From contig JAWLAE010000003.1 in assembly GCA_041395625.1 (NCBI GenBank), forward strand, positions 372,001-436,000: DNA of 64,000 bases, in the 5' to 3' direction. Below the pieces are notes generated by a model, which saw nothing but the letters and a program-made list of their open reading frames with translations, made no database searches and was not told the origin of the DNA. Position numbers and translations under genes: made by a program. Origin of the DNA: CADEED01 sp041395625 (GTDB lineage Bacteria > Pseudomonadota > Gammaproteobacteria > Steroidobacterales > Steroidobacteraceae). Positions 51,246-59,974 of this stretch are shown one piece after another. How positions within the stretch are numbered: position 1 is the first letter of the stretch; the number at the start of each line of letters is the position of its first letter.

Positions 51246-51580
51246 GCCGCCACGCTGGCCCCGCGCTGGTTTTCGGGCCTCGCGGGGAGCCGCTGGTCCG
51301 TCAGGCGATCGGGCCAAGTGCCGCAGGCGGATCGAAGCCTGCAGCCAGTGCGGCGGGACCGACCGCCGGCCGCGGTTTGGTCAGCCAGTCCGTAATGATC
51401 GCCAGCCGCTAACCGCAATCCTGCAAATCGAATCACAAGCTGGCCGGCGCCGCCGCGCTCGGTGTGGCGGGCGCGAGGGTACGCAGTGGAACTGGCCGCG
51501 ACGATCCGTCCTCATTCGCCACTGCGTCCACTTTCCAGTTGTTAGTATTTGCAGTGTGCACGCCTTTTGGTTAGCTCGAC
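51246..51580. other. Non-coding stretch between trp promoter and RidA gene
   Basis: About 335 bases with no convincing gene. Frames across it are rich in Arg, Cys and Trp and have no homology I recognise. I see no TrpR-like palindrome. Confidence 0.5.
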
Positions 51581-51585
51581 TGTCG

Positions 51586-51611
51586 TTGACCGCCGGCTGG
51601 TAATGTAAAAT
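51586..51611 (+). promoter_or_regulatory. Possible promoter of the RidA-like gene
   Basis: TAAAAT (51606-51611) is a good -10; TTGACC (51586-51591) upstream is only 14 bp away, shorter than ideal, so the -35 assignment is doubtful. Confidence 0.3.
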
Positions 51612-51628
51612 ACAGGCCTCACAACATC

Positions 51629-52048
51629 ATGGTCAGCAGCACTATGCAACGTCGCAACATTTCCTCCGGCTCCAGCTTCGAACGCGAGATCGGCTACTCA
51701 CGTGCGGTCGTGGATGGAGATTGGATCCACGTATCGGGAACCACCGGCTACCACTACGACCGAATGACAATAGACGAAGACGTCGTGACGCAGTGCGAGC
51801 AAGCGTTGCGCAATGTGGCGACGGCGTTGGCCGTTGCGGGAGCCAGCTTTGCGGACGTCGTACGCGTACGCTACATCCTGCCGTCTGCCGCCGATTTCCC
51901 GCCGTGCTGGCCGGCCCTGCGACGCGCATTCGGTGACGCACCGCCAGCCGCGACGATGATGGTCGCGGGGCTCATCGAGCCACGCATCAAGATCGAGATA
52001 GAAGTGACCGCGCGTTGCAGCGCAGCGACGCAGCAAGCAGCGTTGTAG
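51629..52048 (+). CDS. RidA/YjgF family protein
   Basis: 139 residues (or slightly shorter from the ATG at 51644). RidA-fold features: 'YSRAVVDGDWIHVSGTTGY', 'QCEQALRNVATALAVAGASF', and the last strand 'EPRIKIEIEVTA' with the conserved R-x-x-I-E-x-E-x-x-A. True RidA enamine deaminases have a catalytic arginine in that strand, R-I-K-I-E here, so activity is plausible but the subgroup (Rid2-7) is not fixed. Located upstream of the HerA-like ATPase, 53 bp apart. Confidence 0.8.
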   Translation: MVSSTMQRRNISSGSSFEREIGYSRAVVDGDWIHVSGTTGYHYDRMTIDEDVVTQCEQALRNVATALAVAGASFADVVRVRYILPSAADFPPCWPALRRAFGDAPPAATMMVAGLIEPRIKIEIEVTARCSAATQQAAL

Positions 52049-52101
52049 AATGAGCCGATGACGCCGCCGGCATGCCTGGCGCGCAGTGTCAGGAGCTGAA
52101 C

Positions 52102-54558
52102 ATGGCAGTCGACTACGAAAAACTGGGCGTCTTCTATCTCGGCAAGGAGTTCGACGCGCGGTCGAATCGAGTACAGGACGACCTGGTTCTCTATGATTCC
52201 CGCGATCTCACCACCCATGCGGTGTGTGTTGGCATGACGGGCAGCGGCAAGACGGGTCTGTGCCTGTCGTTGCTGGAAGAAGCGGCCATCGATGGCGTGC
52301 CAGCCGTTTGTATCGATCCTAAGGGCGACCTCGGGAATTTGCTGCTGGCCTTCCCGGACCTAGCAGCAGAGAATTTTCAGCCTTGGATGGATCCCGCCGA
52401 TGCGGAACGCAAGGGTGTCAGTGTCGAGCAGTTAGCGCAGCGAACCGCCGACAGCTGGAGACAGGGCCTGGCGGATTGGCAACAGGCGCCGGAGCGGATC
52501 GCCCGGTTTCGCGATGCGGTGGATGTCGCCATCTATACACCGGGCGCTGACACGGGTTTGCCGTTGTCGGTGCTGCGCTCGTTCGCTCCACCACCACCCG
52601 AGCAGCTGACCGACGGCGCCGCGTTACGTGACCGTATTGGCGCGGTAGTCGCGGGCCTGCTGAGTCTCCTGGGTATCGACGCCGATCCGCTGACGAGCCG
52701 CGAGCACATCTTGCTCGCCAGCATCATAGAGAGCAGTTGGCGTGCCGGCATCTCACTCGACATGGCTGCGTTGATCAACGCCGTGCAAAAGCCGGGGTTC
52801 GATCGTGTCGGTGCCTTCGATCTGGAGACCTTCTATCCTGGGAAGGAACGTCTCAAGCTTGCCATGCAGATCAACAATCTGCTGGCTGCACCGGGCTTCG
52901 CCACCTGGCTGAGCGGTGAGCCGCTCGACGCGCAGCGCTTGCTGTTCACGCCGACGGGCAAGCCACGCATTTCGATCATTTCCATCGCACACCTGTCAGA
53001 CAGCGAACGGATGTTCGTCGTGACACTGGTGCTCAACGAGATGATCGCCTGGATGCGTACCCAGTCGGGTACCTCATCGCTGCGCGCGCTGCTCTACATG
53101 GACGAGATTTTTGGCTACTTTCCACCGACGGCGAATCCGCCCAGCAAACTGCCGATGCTCACCTTGCTGAAACAGGCACGCGCGTTCGGTCTGGGGTGCG
53201 TGCTCGCGACCCAGAATCCGGTAGATCTAGACTACAAAGGGCTCGCCAACTGCGGCACTTGGTTGATCGGACGCTTGCAGACTGAACGCGACAAGTTGCG
53301 CGTGCTGGAAGGCCTCGAAAGCGCGTTGGCTGACGCCGCCTTCGATCGTGCGACACTCGACAGGATGATCTCTGGCCTCACGCAAAGGGTATTCCTGTTG
53401 CGCAACGTGCATGAAGACGCACCGCTCCTGCTGCAGAGTCGCTGGGCACTCTCGTATCTGCGCGGCCCACTGACCGGCAACGAGATCAAACGACTGATGG
53501 CGTCTCGCAAATCAGCGAATGACGTGGCGTCAGCGACCGTTACCGCGACGAGTGCCGCAGCGCAGACCGAGGCGACGCTCGATGCTTCACCGACTGCGGC
53601 CGCGCCGGCGGCACGACCCAGCGTCGCAGGCGATGTGGTGGAGTGCTTCCTGCCACCGACCACCGGCTCTGGGCCCGTCACATATCAGCCAATGATTCTC
53701 GCCCAAGCCAAGTTGCACTTCATCGACGGCAAGCTCGACCTCGATCATTGGAGTACTAACGACTACCTGGCGCCTCTGAGCGACGATGGCAAGCAGGCTC
53801 TCTGGGCCGAAGGCGTTGCAGGTACCGGGCTCAAGGCGCGAACGACGGCTACTGCAGCGGACGGCGCAGCACGTTACACCGAGTTGCCCGCTGCGGCCAT
53901 GCGCGCCGCCGCATACAAAGACTACGGCAAGCAGCTGGCGGCCAGTCTTTACGAAAACCAGCGCGCCCGCGTGTGGGTCGCTGACAGTCTCAAGGTCGTG
54001 TCGTTGCCGGGTGAGAGTGAGGGCGACTTCCGTGCCCGTCTTGCGCATACGACGCGAGAGATGCGTGACAGTGCGGTCGATGATTTACGGCAGAAGTATG
54101 CACAGAGGATCCAGAGGCTGCAGGATCAGGTGCGGCGTGCAGAGGACAAGCACGCCCGGGAGAAAAGTCAGCTTTCCTCGCAACGACTTCAGACTGCCGT
54201 ATCCATCGGTTCCACAATTCTGGGCGCCTTGTTTGGACGCAAAGCCGTCTCCGCCACCAGCGTTGGCCGCGCAGCGACGGCCATCAACAAGGCCAAGCGT
54301 GTCGGCAGTGAACAACAGGACGTCGCGCAGGCCGAGGAAGGTCTCGAGGTAGTGCAGCAGCGCTTGGCAGCCATGCAACGGGAATGCGAAACGGAAATCG
54401 AGGCACTCACCAGACGACTCGATCCGTCGACGATCGAACTACGTTCAGTAGAGGTCACGCCGCGCAAGTCGGATATCGCCATTGGCGATGTGGCACTCGC
54501 GTGGACGCCCTGGCGCTGCGGCGCTGACGGCTTTCTCGCACGTGCCTTCGAGGCGTGA
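52102..54558 (+). CDS. HerA/VirB4-like ATPase with C-terminal coiled coils
   Basis: The ATG at 52102 has AGGAG seven bases upstream; 818 residues. An N-terminal RecA-like domain has Walker A in 'GMTGSGKTGLCLSLL' and Walker B in 'LLYMDEIFGYFPPTANPPSK', with 'LATQNPVDLDYKGLANCGTWLIGRL' (shown: L-A-T-Q-N-P as sensor) as in HerA/FtsK-type translocases. From about residue 660 the protein is coiled-coil ('LRQKYAQRIQRLQDQVRRAE', 'VVQQRLAAMQRECETEIEAL') around a Gly/Ala-rich segment. Such proteins occur widely; some act in DNA processing or phage defence, but no nuclease partner is adjacent. Function is therefore open. Confidence 0.75.
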   Translation: MAVDYEKLGVFYLGKEFDARSNRVQDDLVLYDSRDLTTHAVCVGMTGSGKTGLCLSLLEEAAIDGVPAVCIDPKGDLGNLLLAFPDLAAENFQPWMDPADAERKGVSVEQLAQRTADSWRQGLADWQQAPERIARFRDAVDVAIYTPGADTGLPLSVLRSFAPPPPEQLTDGAALRDRIGAVVAGLLSLLGIDADPLTSREHILLASIIESSWRAGISLDMAALINAVQKPGFDRVGAFDLETFYPGKERLKLAMQINNLLAAPGFATWLSGEPLDAQRLLFTPTGKPRISIISIAHLSDSERMFVVTLVLNEMIAWMRTQSGTSSLRALLYMDEIFGYFPPTANPPSKLPMLTLLKQARAFGLGCVLATQNPVDLDYKGLANCGTWLIGRLQTERDKLRVLEGLESALADAAFDRATLDRMISGLTQRVFLLRNVHEDAPLLLQSRWALSYLRGPLTGNEIKRLMASRKSANDVASATVTATSAAAQTEATLDASPTAAAPAARPSVAGDVVECFLPPTTGSGPVTYQPMILAQAKLHFIDGKLDLDHWSTNDYLAPLSDDGKQALWAEGVAGTGLKARTTATAADGAARYTELPAAAMRAAAYKDYGKQLAASLYENQRARVWVADSLKVVSLPGESEGDFRARLAHTTREMRDSAVDDLRQKYAQRIQRLQDQVRRAEDKHAREKSQLSSQRLQTAVSIGSTILGALFGRKAVSATSVGRAATAINKAKRVGSEQQDVAQAEEGLEVVQQRLAAMQRECETEIEALTRRLDPSTIELRSVEVTPRKSDIAIGDVALAWTPWRCGADGFLARAFEA

Positions 54559-54606
54559 GTCGACGCTCTCCACCTTGCACCTACCGTGACCTGTGAGGAT
54601 TCCGCT

Positions 54607-55089
54607 ATGCCTACTTTCGACGTCGTCTCAGAACTCAATTCGCACGAAATTGCCAACGCGGTCGACCAGGCCAACCGGGAACTGGCGCAGCGCTTCGATT
54701 TCAAGGACAGTGGCGCCGTTTTCACGCTCAAGGAGAGCACGGTGTCGCTGGAAGCACCCGAGGAGTTTCAGCTCAAACAGATGCTCGATATCCTGACGAC
54801 ACGGCTGGCGAAGCGTGGCATCGATCCAAAATGCATGGAACCGCAGGACGCCGAGAAGAATCTGGCGCGGGCGCGCCAGGACGTGATCCTGCGGCACGGC
54901 ATCGATGGCGAATCGGGCAAGGCGATCACGCGGCTGATCAAGGACGCCAAACTCAAGGTCCAGGCCAGCATCCAGGGTGACAAGGTGCGTGTCACCGGCA
55001 AGAAGCGCGATGACCTTCAGGAAGTTATTCAGTTGCTGCGCAAGAGCGAGTTCGACCGTCCGCTGCAGTTCGAGAACTTCCGCGACTGA
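54607..55089 (+). CDS. yajQ: YajQ family nucleotide-binding protein
   Basis: 160 residues, ATG 54607 with GAGGA upstream. The family start 'MPTFDVVSELNSHEIANAVD' and the 'RFDFKDSGA', 'KRGIDPKCMEP' and 'IKDAKLKVQASIQGD' blocks are all present. YajQ proteins bind c-di-GMP or nucleic acids; in Xanthomonas a homologue controls virulence genes. It follows the ATPase gene by 48 bp. Confidence 0.93.
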   Translation: MPTFDVVSELNSHEIANAVDQANRELAQRFDFKDSGAVFTLKESTVSLEAPEEFQLKQMLDILTTRLAKRGIDPKCMEPQDAEKNLARARQDVILRHGIDGESGKAITRLIKDAKLKVQASIQGDKVRVTGKKRDDLQEVIQLLRKSEFDRPLQFENFRD

Positions 55090-55110
55090 TGGTCGAAACC
55101 ACTGCTGCGC

Positions 55111-55353
55111 TCAGATTCGCTTGCGCGGTGCGCAGTCCTTGCATGCGCTGCCTGATCTCTGCACCGCGTTCCGCAGCATGGGCCCCAGCACACGATTGCG
55201 TACACCTACGAACGACTGCCGCCGTTCAGCCCAACGATCGACCGCGAGGAGCAGGGCCAGCCGCCGGCTCCAGGGCAGCAGCGCCCAGATCGAATACAGG
55301 ATCGCAACGCTGACCAGCAACGCGACGACCGACAATTCGAGTACGGCTGGCAT
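55111..55353 (-). CDS. Small membrane protein downstream of feoB
   Basis: 80 residues with one N-terminal transmembrane helix (VVALLVSVAILYSIWALL) and a basic tail ending in 'GSACKDCAPRKRI', which has a C-x-x-C pair. It starts 9 bp after feoB on the same strand. Similar small proteins follow feoAB in other gammaproteobacteria; it takes the place of FeoC but does not resemble the FeoC winged helix. The cysteine pair may bind iron or an iron-sulfur cluster. Confidence 0.65.
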   Translation of the reverse strand: MPAVLELSVVALLVSVAILYSIWALLPWSRRLALLLAVDRWAERRQSFVGVRNRVLGPMLRNAVQRSGSACKDCAPRKRI

Positions 55354-55362
55354 CGGACGACC

Positions 55363-57321
55363 TCAGCTGAATGCGCTGACTACTCTGAACGTCAGGAAGG
55401 CTGCCAGATAGGCGAGCCCGAACAGGTAGCCCGCCATGATGAGCGGATAGCGCCAGGAATTCGTCTCGCGCCTGACTACCGCCAGCGTCGACAGGCATTG
55501 CGGCGCGAACACATACCACGCCAGCAATGAACAGGCCGTCGCGAGACTCCACGAGACGCTGATGATAGGTGCCAGTGAGGTGGCCAGCTCATCACCAGTC
55601 GCCGACATCGCATAGACAGTGCCGAGTGCGCCGATCGCCACTTCTCGCGCGGCCATACCGGGCACCAGCGCAATCGAGATCTGCCAGTTGAAACCGAGTG
55701 GTGCGAACACATACTCGAGCGTGCGGCCTATCATGCCGGCAAAACTGTAGTAGATCGCCGGTTGCGTCGCGTCGACGGGTGCGCCGGGATAGCTCGACAG
55801 AACCCACAGCACGATCATCAACGCGAGGATGATGCCGCCGACACGGCGCAGGAATATTCGTGCCCGGTCCCACAGCCCGTGCAACAGGTTCTGCCAATGC
55901 GGCCATTGATAGTCCGGCAGTTCGAGCATCAGTGGCGAGTATTCATTGCGTCGGACCGCGCGTTTCAGCACGTAGGCGACCGCCAGCGCGCTGACGATCC
56001 CCGCGAAATACAAGCCGAACAACACCAGTCCCTGAAAATTGAATATGCCGACAGTGCGCGCCGGTATGAACGCCGCGATCAACAGGGCATACACGGGCAA
56101 ACGCGCTGAACAAGTCATCAAGGGCGCGACCATGATGGTCGAGATACGATCGCGCCAGGATGGAATCGTGCGCGCCGCCATGATGCCGGGAATTGCGCAG
56201 GCGAAGCTCGACAGCAACGGAATGAAGGCCCGCCCTGACAACCCCACGCCGCCCATGACACGGTCCAGCAGATAGGCCGCGCGCGGCAGATAGCCACTGT
56301 CCTCGAGCGCCAGGATGAAGAAAAACAGAATGAGTATCTGCGGCAGGAAAACCAGCACACTGCCCGCGCCGGCGATGACGCCCTCAACTAACAAGCTGCG
56401 GAGCGGTCCTGGGGACAGGGCGCCGCTGACCCACTCGCCCACCGAGCCAACCCCGGTCGCGATCCACTCCATCGGCAGCGCCGCCCAGCTGAAGACGGCC
56501 TGAAACACGACGAACAGCAGCGTCGCGAGCAACAGCACGCCGAATACCGGATGCAGCACCACGTTGTCCAGCTGGCGCTGCCAGCGTTGTACCGGCGGTT
56601 CACGATAACCGCAGACTGCCAGCAAGGAGCGGACGTCAGCCTGTGTCTCTTGAACCTCGGTCGCCGACGGCGTCCGCCAAACCAACGGCTGTGACCGCTC
56701 AGGGGGGATAGCATGCCGGTCGAGCGCTTCGATCAGTGCGGCTGCGCCCGCTTTCTCGATCGCGATCGTCGAGACCACCGGGACGCCGAGTTCCGCCGAC
56801 AGGCGTCGCGTGTCGAGTTTCAGCCGCGCACGCGCCGCAGCGTCCGCCCGGTTGAGCACGACGATCATTGGCACGCCCAAACGTTTGACATCGAGCAGTA
56901 ATTTCAGTCCGACGGGCAGATGCACCATGTCAGCCACGCATACAATGAGCTGCGGCGCGGGCTCGCTCGCCAGCCGGCCGAGAATCGCGTCGCGCGTGAT
57001 GGCCTCGTCCAGCGTTGTCGGTGCCAGACTGTAAGTGCCCGGCAGATCGACGACCCGGTAACGCCGGCCCGTCGTACCGATGAGTTCGCCTACCTTGCGT
57101 TCGACCGTCACGCCGGGATAGTTGGCAACCTTCTGCCGGCTACCTGTCAGCCGATTGAACAGCGCCGTTTTGCCGCAATTCGGTACGCCAACCAGTGCCA
57201 CTCGAATGACCTGGCCACCAGCCTCATCAGCGAACGCCGACCGTGCAACGTCTGCGGCGGCAGGTGGCGGGTCCACCGCAGCGGCGGCTTTGTTGTCGCG
57301 TAAGGCGGTCGATTCGTTCAT
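55363..57321 (-). CDS. feoB: Ferrous iron transporter FeoB
   Basis: 652 residues, shorter than E. coli FeoB (773). N-terminal G domain: 'GVPNCGKTALFNRLTG' (G1), 'DLPGTYSL' (G3), 'VLNRAD' (G4), then the helical GDI region and two Gate repeats with a typical 'IPLLSSFACAIPGIMAARTI' (Cys gate). C-terminus ends soon after the last helix. Transports Fe2+ across the inner membrane. Overlaps feoA by ATGA. Confidence 0.95.
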   Translation of the reverse strand: MNESTALRDNKAAAAVDPPPAAADVARSAFADEAGGQVIRVALVGVPNCGKTALFNRLTGSRQKVANYPGVTVERKVGELIGTTGRRYRVVDLPGTYSLAPTTLDEAITRDAILGRLASEPAPQLIVCVADMVHLPVGLKLLLDVKRLGVPMIVVLNRADAAARARLKLDTRRLSAELGVPVVSTIAIEKAGAAALIEALDRHAIPPERSQPLVWRTPSATEVQETQADVRSLLAVCGYREPPVQRWQRQLDNVVLHPVFGVLLLATLLFVVFQAVFSWAALPMEWIATGVGSVGEWVSGALSPGPLRSLLVEGVIAGAGSVLVFLPQILILFFFILALEDSGYLPRAAYLLDRVMGGVGLSGRAFIPLLSSFACAIPGIMAARTIPSWRDRISTIMVAPLMTCSARLPVYALLIAAFIPARTVGIFNFQGLVLFGLYFAGIVSALAVAYVLKRAVRRNEYSPLMLELPDYQWPHWQNLLHGLWDRARIFLRRVGGIILALMIVLWVLSSYPGAPVDATQPAIYYSFAGMIGRTLEYVFAPLGFNWQISIALVPGMAAREVAIGALGTVYAMSATGDELATSLAPIISVSWSLATACSLLAWYVFAPQCLSTLAVVRRETNSWRYPLIMAGYLFGLAYLAAFLTFRVVSAFS

Positions 57322-57608
57322 GCGGTCACCGCCGAGTCGTTAGTCACGATGCCGTCGCGCGTGACGACGATCGCGCCCGCTTCGCGCCGGCGCAACGCAA
57401 AGGTCGATCCGGCTATACGCACGGCCATAGGGTCGCCACCAGGCGCCATCCGCGCCACAACCTCGCAGACTGCACCCGGCACGAAGCCGAGATCACGCAG
57501 ACGCTGCGCGATGATCGAGCCTTCTGCAGTGTCGTTGATTGCAAAAATGGACGCGGACTCGCCTTTGGCCAGGTCGCTGAGCAATGCACGTCCAGTACTG
57601 TTGTTCAC
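57318..57608 (-). CDS. feoA: Ferrous iron transport protein FeoA
   Basis: 96 residues from GTG 57608 (VNNSTGRALLSDLAKGE...). The upstream part of the frame is not FeoA-like and lies in the regulatory region. SH3-like FeoA core: 'AQRLRDLGFVPGAVCEVVAR' and 'GGDPMAVRIAGSTFALRRRE'. It helps FeoB function, probably by contact with its G domain. Confidence 0.9.
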   Translation of the reverse strand: MNNSTGRALLSDLAKGESASIFAINDTAEGSIIAQRLRDLGFVPGAVCEVVARMAPGGDPMAVRIAGSTFALRRREAGAIVVTRDGIVTNDSAVTA

Positions 57609-57643
57609 GTTGATCCGAGTATCTGCTGTACCGCAATGCTTGT

Positions 57644-57664
57644 AAATGAGAAGAGTTCTTATTT
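57644..57664. promoter_or_regulatory. Fur-box-like inverted repeat upstream of feoA
   Basis: AAATGAGAA-GAG-TTCTTATTT is an imperfect inverted repeat of 9+3+9 bases lying 36 bp upstream of the feoA start. Aligned to the 19-bp Fur consensus it matches about 11 positions. A perfect half-site (GATAATGAT) lies further up at 57740-57748. Fur control of feoAB is expected from other bacteria. Confidence 0.4.
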
Positions 57665-57812
57665 GTGCGGAATATACCGACTCTCGGACATCACTGCCCC
57701 AATTGTTTCTCGGACGATATAGTAGTGTATTTTGGGTCGATAATGATCCCTCAACGGATGTATTTGAGAGCTCAGAACTTACCGAGGGCCATACTAAACA
57801 CGCATCCATAAA

Positions 57813-57842
57813 TTGACACTCTGTCAACGCAGCTTCTAGACT
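57813..57842 (+). promoter_or_regulatory. TetR promoter with overlapping palindromic operator
   Basis: TTGACA-CTC-TGTCAA (57813-57827) is a perfect 6+3+6 inverted repeat whose left arm is also a consensus -35. TAGACT (57837-57842) is a fair -10 at 18 bp. Repressor binding here would block its own promoter. Transcription would start at about 57849, the start codon itself. Confidence 0.55.
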
Positions 57843-57848
57843 TGCCGC

Positions 57849-58502
57849 ATGAACCTGGTCGCAGATCGTCGCCTCGAGGAAAAGGAACGGCGCCGCAGCG
57901 AGATCGTCGATGCCGCCGAGAGCGTCTGTCTGCAGGTTGGCATCGACGCGCTGACCATGGACGAAGTCGCACGTACCGCGCGGCTGTCGCGCGCCCTGCT
58001 GTACGTCTATTTCAAGGACAAATCCGACTTGGTGTTCGCGCTCGCCGACCGCGCTTTATCCAACCTGCAGGAGCGATTCACAGCCTGTGTGCAGACACAC
58101 ACAACGGGCCTCGAACAGGTGCGTGGTATGGGGCGCGCCTATCTGGCCTTCTCCCAGGAGCGCCCTGCCCAGTTCGAGGCATTGGCCCGCTTCGAACTGC
58201 ACTCGCCGGAGGTAAGCAACGCGAGCGGCGCGGAAGCTGCCTGCGTTCACAGTGGCGACTGCGTGCACCAAGTGATGAACGCGGCGATCGAAACCGGCGT
58301 CCGCGATCGTTCGATCCGTGCGGACGTCGGTCCGCCACCACTCGTCAGCATCACGCTTTGGGGCTTCATGCACGGCGTGATCCAGCTGGCGACCACCAAA
58401 GCGAACGTGCTCGCGCACGACAACATTCAGGTGACGAGTTTGTTCGAACACGCGCTGGCGATGGCGACGCGCTCGCTCGTCGTTTCCGAACCGGAGACCT
58501 AG
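57849..58502 (+). CDS. TetR family regulator of the efflux operon
   Basis: 217 residues. N-terminal helix-turn-helix: 'RRSEIVDAAESVCLQVGID' then 'LTMDEVARTARLSRALLYVY' and 'FKDKSDLVFALADRAL', the standard TetR DNA-binding domain. The C-terminal ligand domain is not diagnostic. It is first in an operon with TolC, adaptor and RND genes and probably represses it until a toxic ligand binds. Confidence 0.9.
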   Translation: MNLVADRRLEEKERRRSEIVDAAESVCLQVGIDALTMDEVARTARLSRALLYVYFKDKSDLVFALADRALSNLQERFTACVQTHTTGLEQVRGMGRAYLAFSQERPAQFEALARFELHSPEVSNASGAEAACVHSGDCVHQVMNAAIETGVRDRSIRADVGPPPLVSITLWGFMHGVIQLATTKANVLAHDNIQVTSLFEHALAMATRSLVVSEPET

Positions 58503-58504
58503 GC

Positions 58505-59974
58505 GTGCGAGGTCGTGTATCTCTCAGCGTGGGACTCAGCATACTTGGCTGGCTGGCCACGCCCGGCGTGAGCGAAGCGCAGCTGCCGACGGATGGCGGG
58601 ATGCGCACCGTCGCGGCCGTGATCGATGAGTACGTGGCGAGTGGCCTGGCATCGAACCTCGCGCTGCAGGAACAGACCCTCGAACTGGAGCGGGCGACAG
58701 CGGCGCTCGATTCGGCACGGGCGCGCTACTTCCCGCAGGTCGACTTCGCTGCGCGCTACACGCGCGCCGAGGGCGGCAGACAGATCGAGGTGCCGCTCGC
58801 CGAGGCCCTCAATCCCGTCTATACGACACTGAACGAGCTGTTAGTGGCAGACGGACGCCCCGGCACATTTCCGCAAATCGAAGATCGCGGTTTCAGTCTG
58901 ATACGCGAGCGCGAGCAGGACACACGGCTCAGCGTGCGCCAGCCGCTGTTTGCACCAGCAATTCCCGCTGCCGTGCGCGCCAGCCGTAATCTACTCGATG
59001 CCAGCCGCTACGCTCGGGCCGCCTTCGCCCGCCGCTTGAAACGCGACATCTCGGTGGCGTACCTGGACTGGCTGGCTGCGACCAAAACTACAGCGATCGT
59101 TCAGTCCAGCCTGACGCTGCTGGATGAGAATCTGCGCGTCAACGATTCCCTGTTTCGCAATGGCAAGATCACGCAGGACCAGGTGCTGCGTGCCCGGGCG
59201 GAATTGCTGGCCGTGACGCAGCAGCTCCGCGAGGCGCAAAACGGTGTATCGCAGGCGCGCAGCTACCTCAACTTCCTGCTGAATCGGCCGCTCGACGGAA
59301 CGCTGGAACGCGCCGCAGCGGGGGCGGAACTCACCGCCGCCGCCACCGATCTGGCACTGCTGCGCGGTGCCGCCCTCGAACAGCGCCCGGAACTCGAACA
59401 GCTGGCCAGCATACAACGCGCGAGTAGCGAGCAGCTGCGTGCCGCGCGCGCAGCGCGCTGGCCGACACTGTCGTTGGGTGCGGACGCGGGAATTCAAGGC
59501 ACTAACTACGAATTTGGTAGTGGCCGCAATTTCGGCACATTGTCGTTGCTACTCAACTGGGCGTTGTTCGACGGCGGCGCACGCGCGGCCGAAGTGCGGC
59601 GGGCGGGCGCGGACGTACGCCAGGCACGACTGCAAGGCGAGCAGGCGGCCAGTCAGATTCAACTCGAAGTGCAGCAGGCGCTCGATCGGCTGCTCACTGC
59701 CAATGACTCGCTCGCAACGGCGGCCGCTCGCGCCGATGCGGCTGCGGCCGCCTTTCGTATCGCCGCGCGCAAACGTGATGCCGGTGCGATCAGCCAGGTG
59801 GAGTTCATCGATGCGCGCTCGAGCCTGACGGCCGCGGAGTTGAATCTCAATGTCACTCGTTTCGCCGTGCTCGCGCGTCAAGCCGAACTCGACTACGCCA
59901 CGGCATCGGGCTCACTGCCCGCTGCGCTCGAACCCTCATGCAATCGCTCGAGGACAGGAACACCATGCCGCTAA
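58505..59974 (+). CDS. TolC-like outer-membrane efflux channel
   Basis: From GTG 58505, 3 bp after the regulator stop, 489 residues with a signal peptide (…LGWLATPGVSEAQ). Two OEP repeats: 'LALQEQTLELERATAALDSA' with 'ARARYFPQVDFAARY', and later 'LRAARAARWPTLSLGADAGI' plus 'LLLNWALFDGGARAAEVRRA' and long coiled helices. Upstream codons in this frame belong to a shadow of the regulator gene. Trimeric channel of the tripartite pump. Confidence 0.88.
   Translation: MRGRVSLSVGLSILGWLATPGVSEAQLPTDGGMRTVAAVIDEYVASGLASNLALQEQTLELERATAALDSARARYFPQVDFAARYTRAEGGRQIEVPLAEALNPVYTTLNELLVADGRPGTFPQIEDRGFSLIREREQDTRLSVRQPLFAPAIPAAVRASRNLLDASRYARAAFARRLKRDISVAYLDWLAATKTTAIVQSSLTLLDENLRVNDSLFRNGKITQDQVLRARAELLAVTQQLREAQNGVSQARSYLNFLLNRPLDGTLERAAAGAELTAAATDLALLRGAALEQRPELEQLASIQRASSEQLRAARAARWPTLSLGADAGIQGTNYEFGSGRNFGTLSLLLNWALFDGGARAAEVRRAGADVRQARLQGEQAASQIQLEVQQALDRLLTANDSLATAAARADAAAAAFRIAARKRDAGAISQVEFIDARSSLTAAELNLNVTRFAVLARQAELDYATASGSLPAALEPSCNRSRTGTPCR

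Noticed and set aside
51106..51603. 165-codon plus-strand open frame between the trp operon and the RidA gene
   Set aside because: It crosses the trp terminator, leader and promoter, is rich in Arg, Cys and Trp, and has no family similarity.
57842..58504. Long N-terminal extension of the TolC-like gene through the TetR region
   Set aside because: It is the out-of-frame shadow of the TetR gene; a signal peptide starts at GTG 58505.
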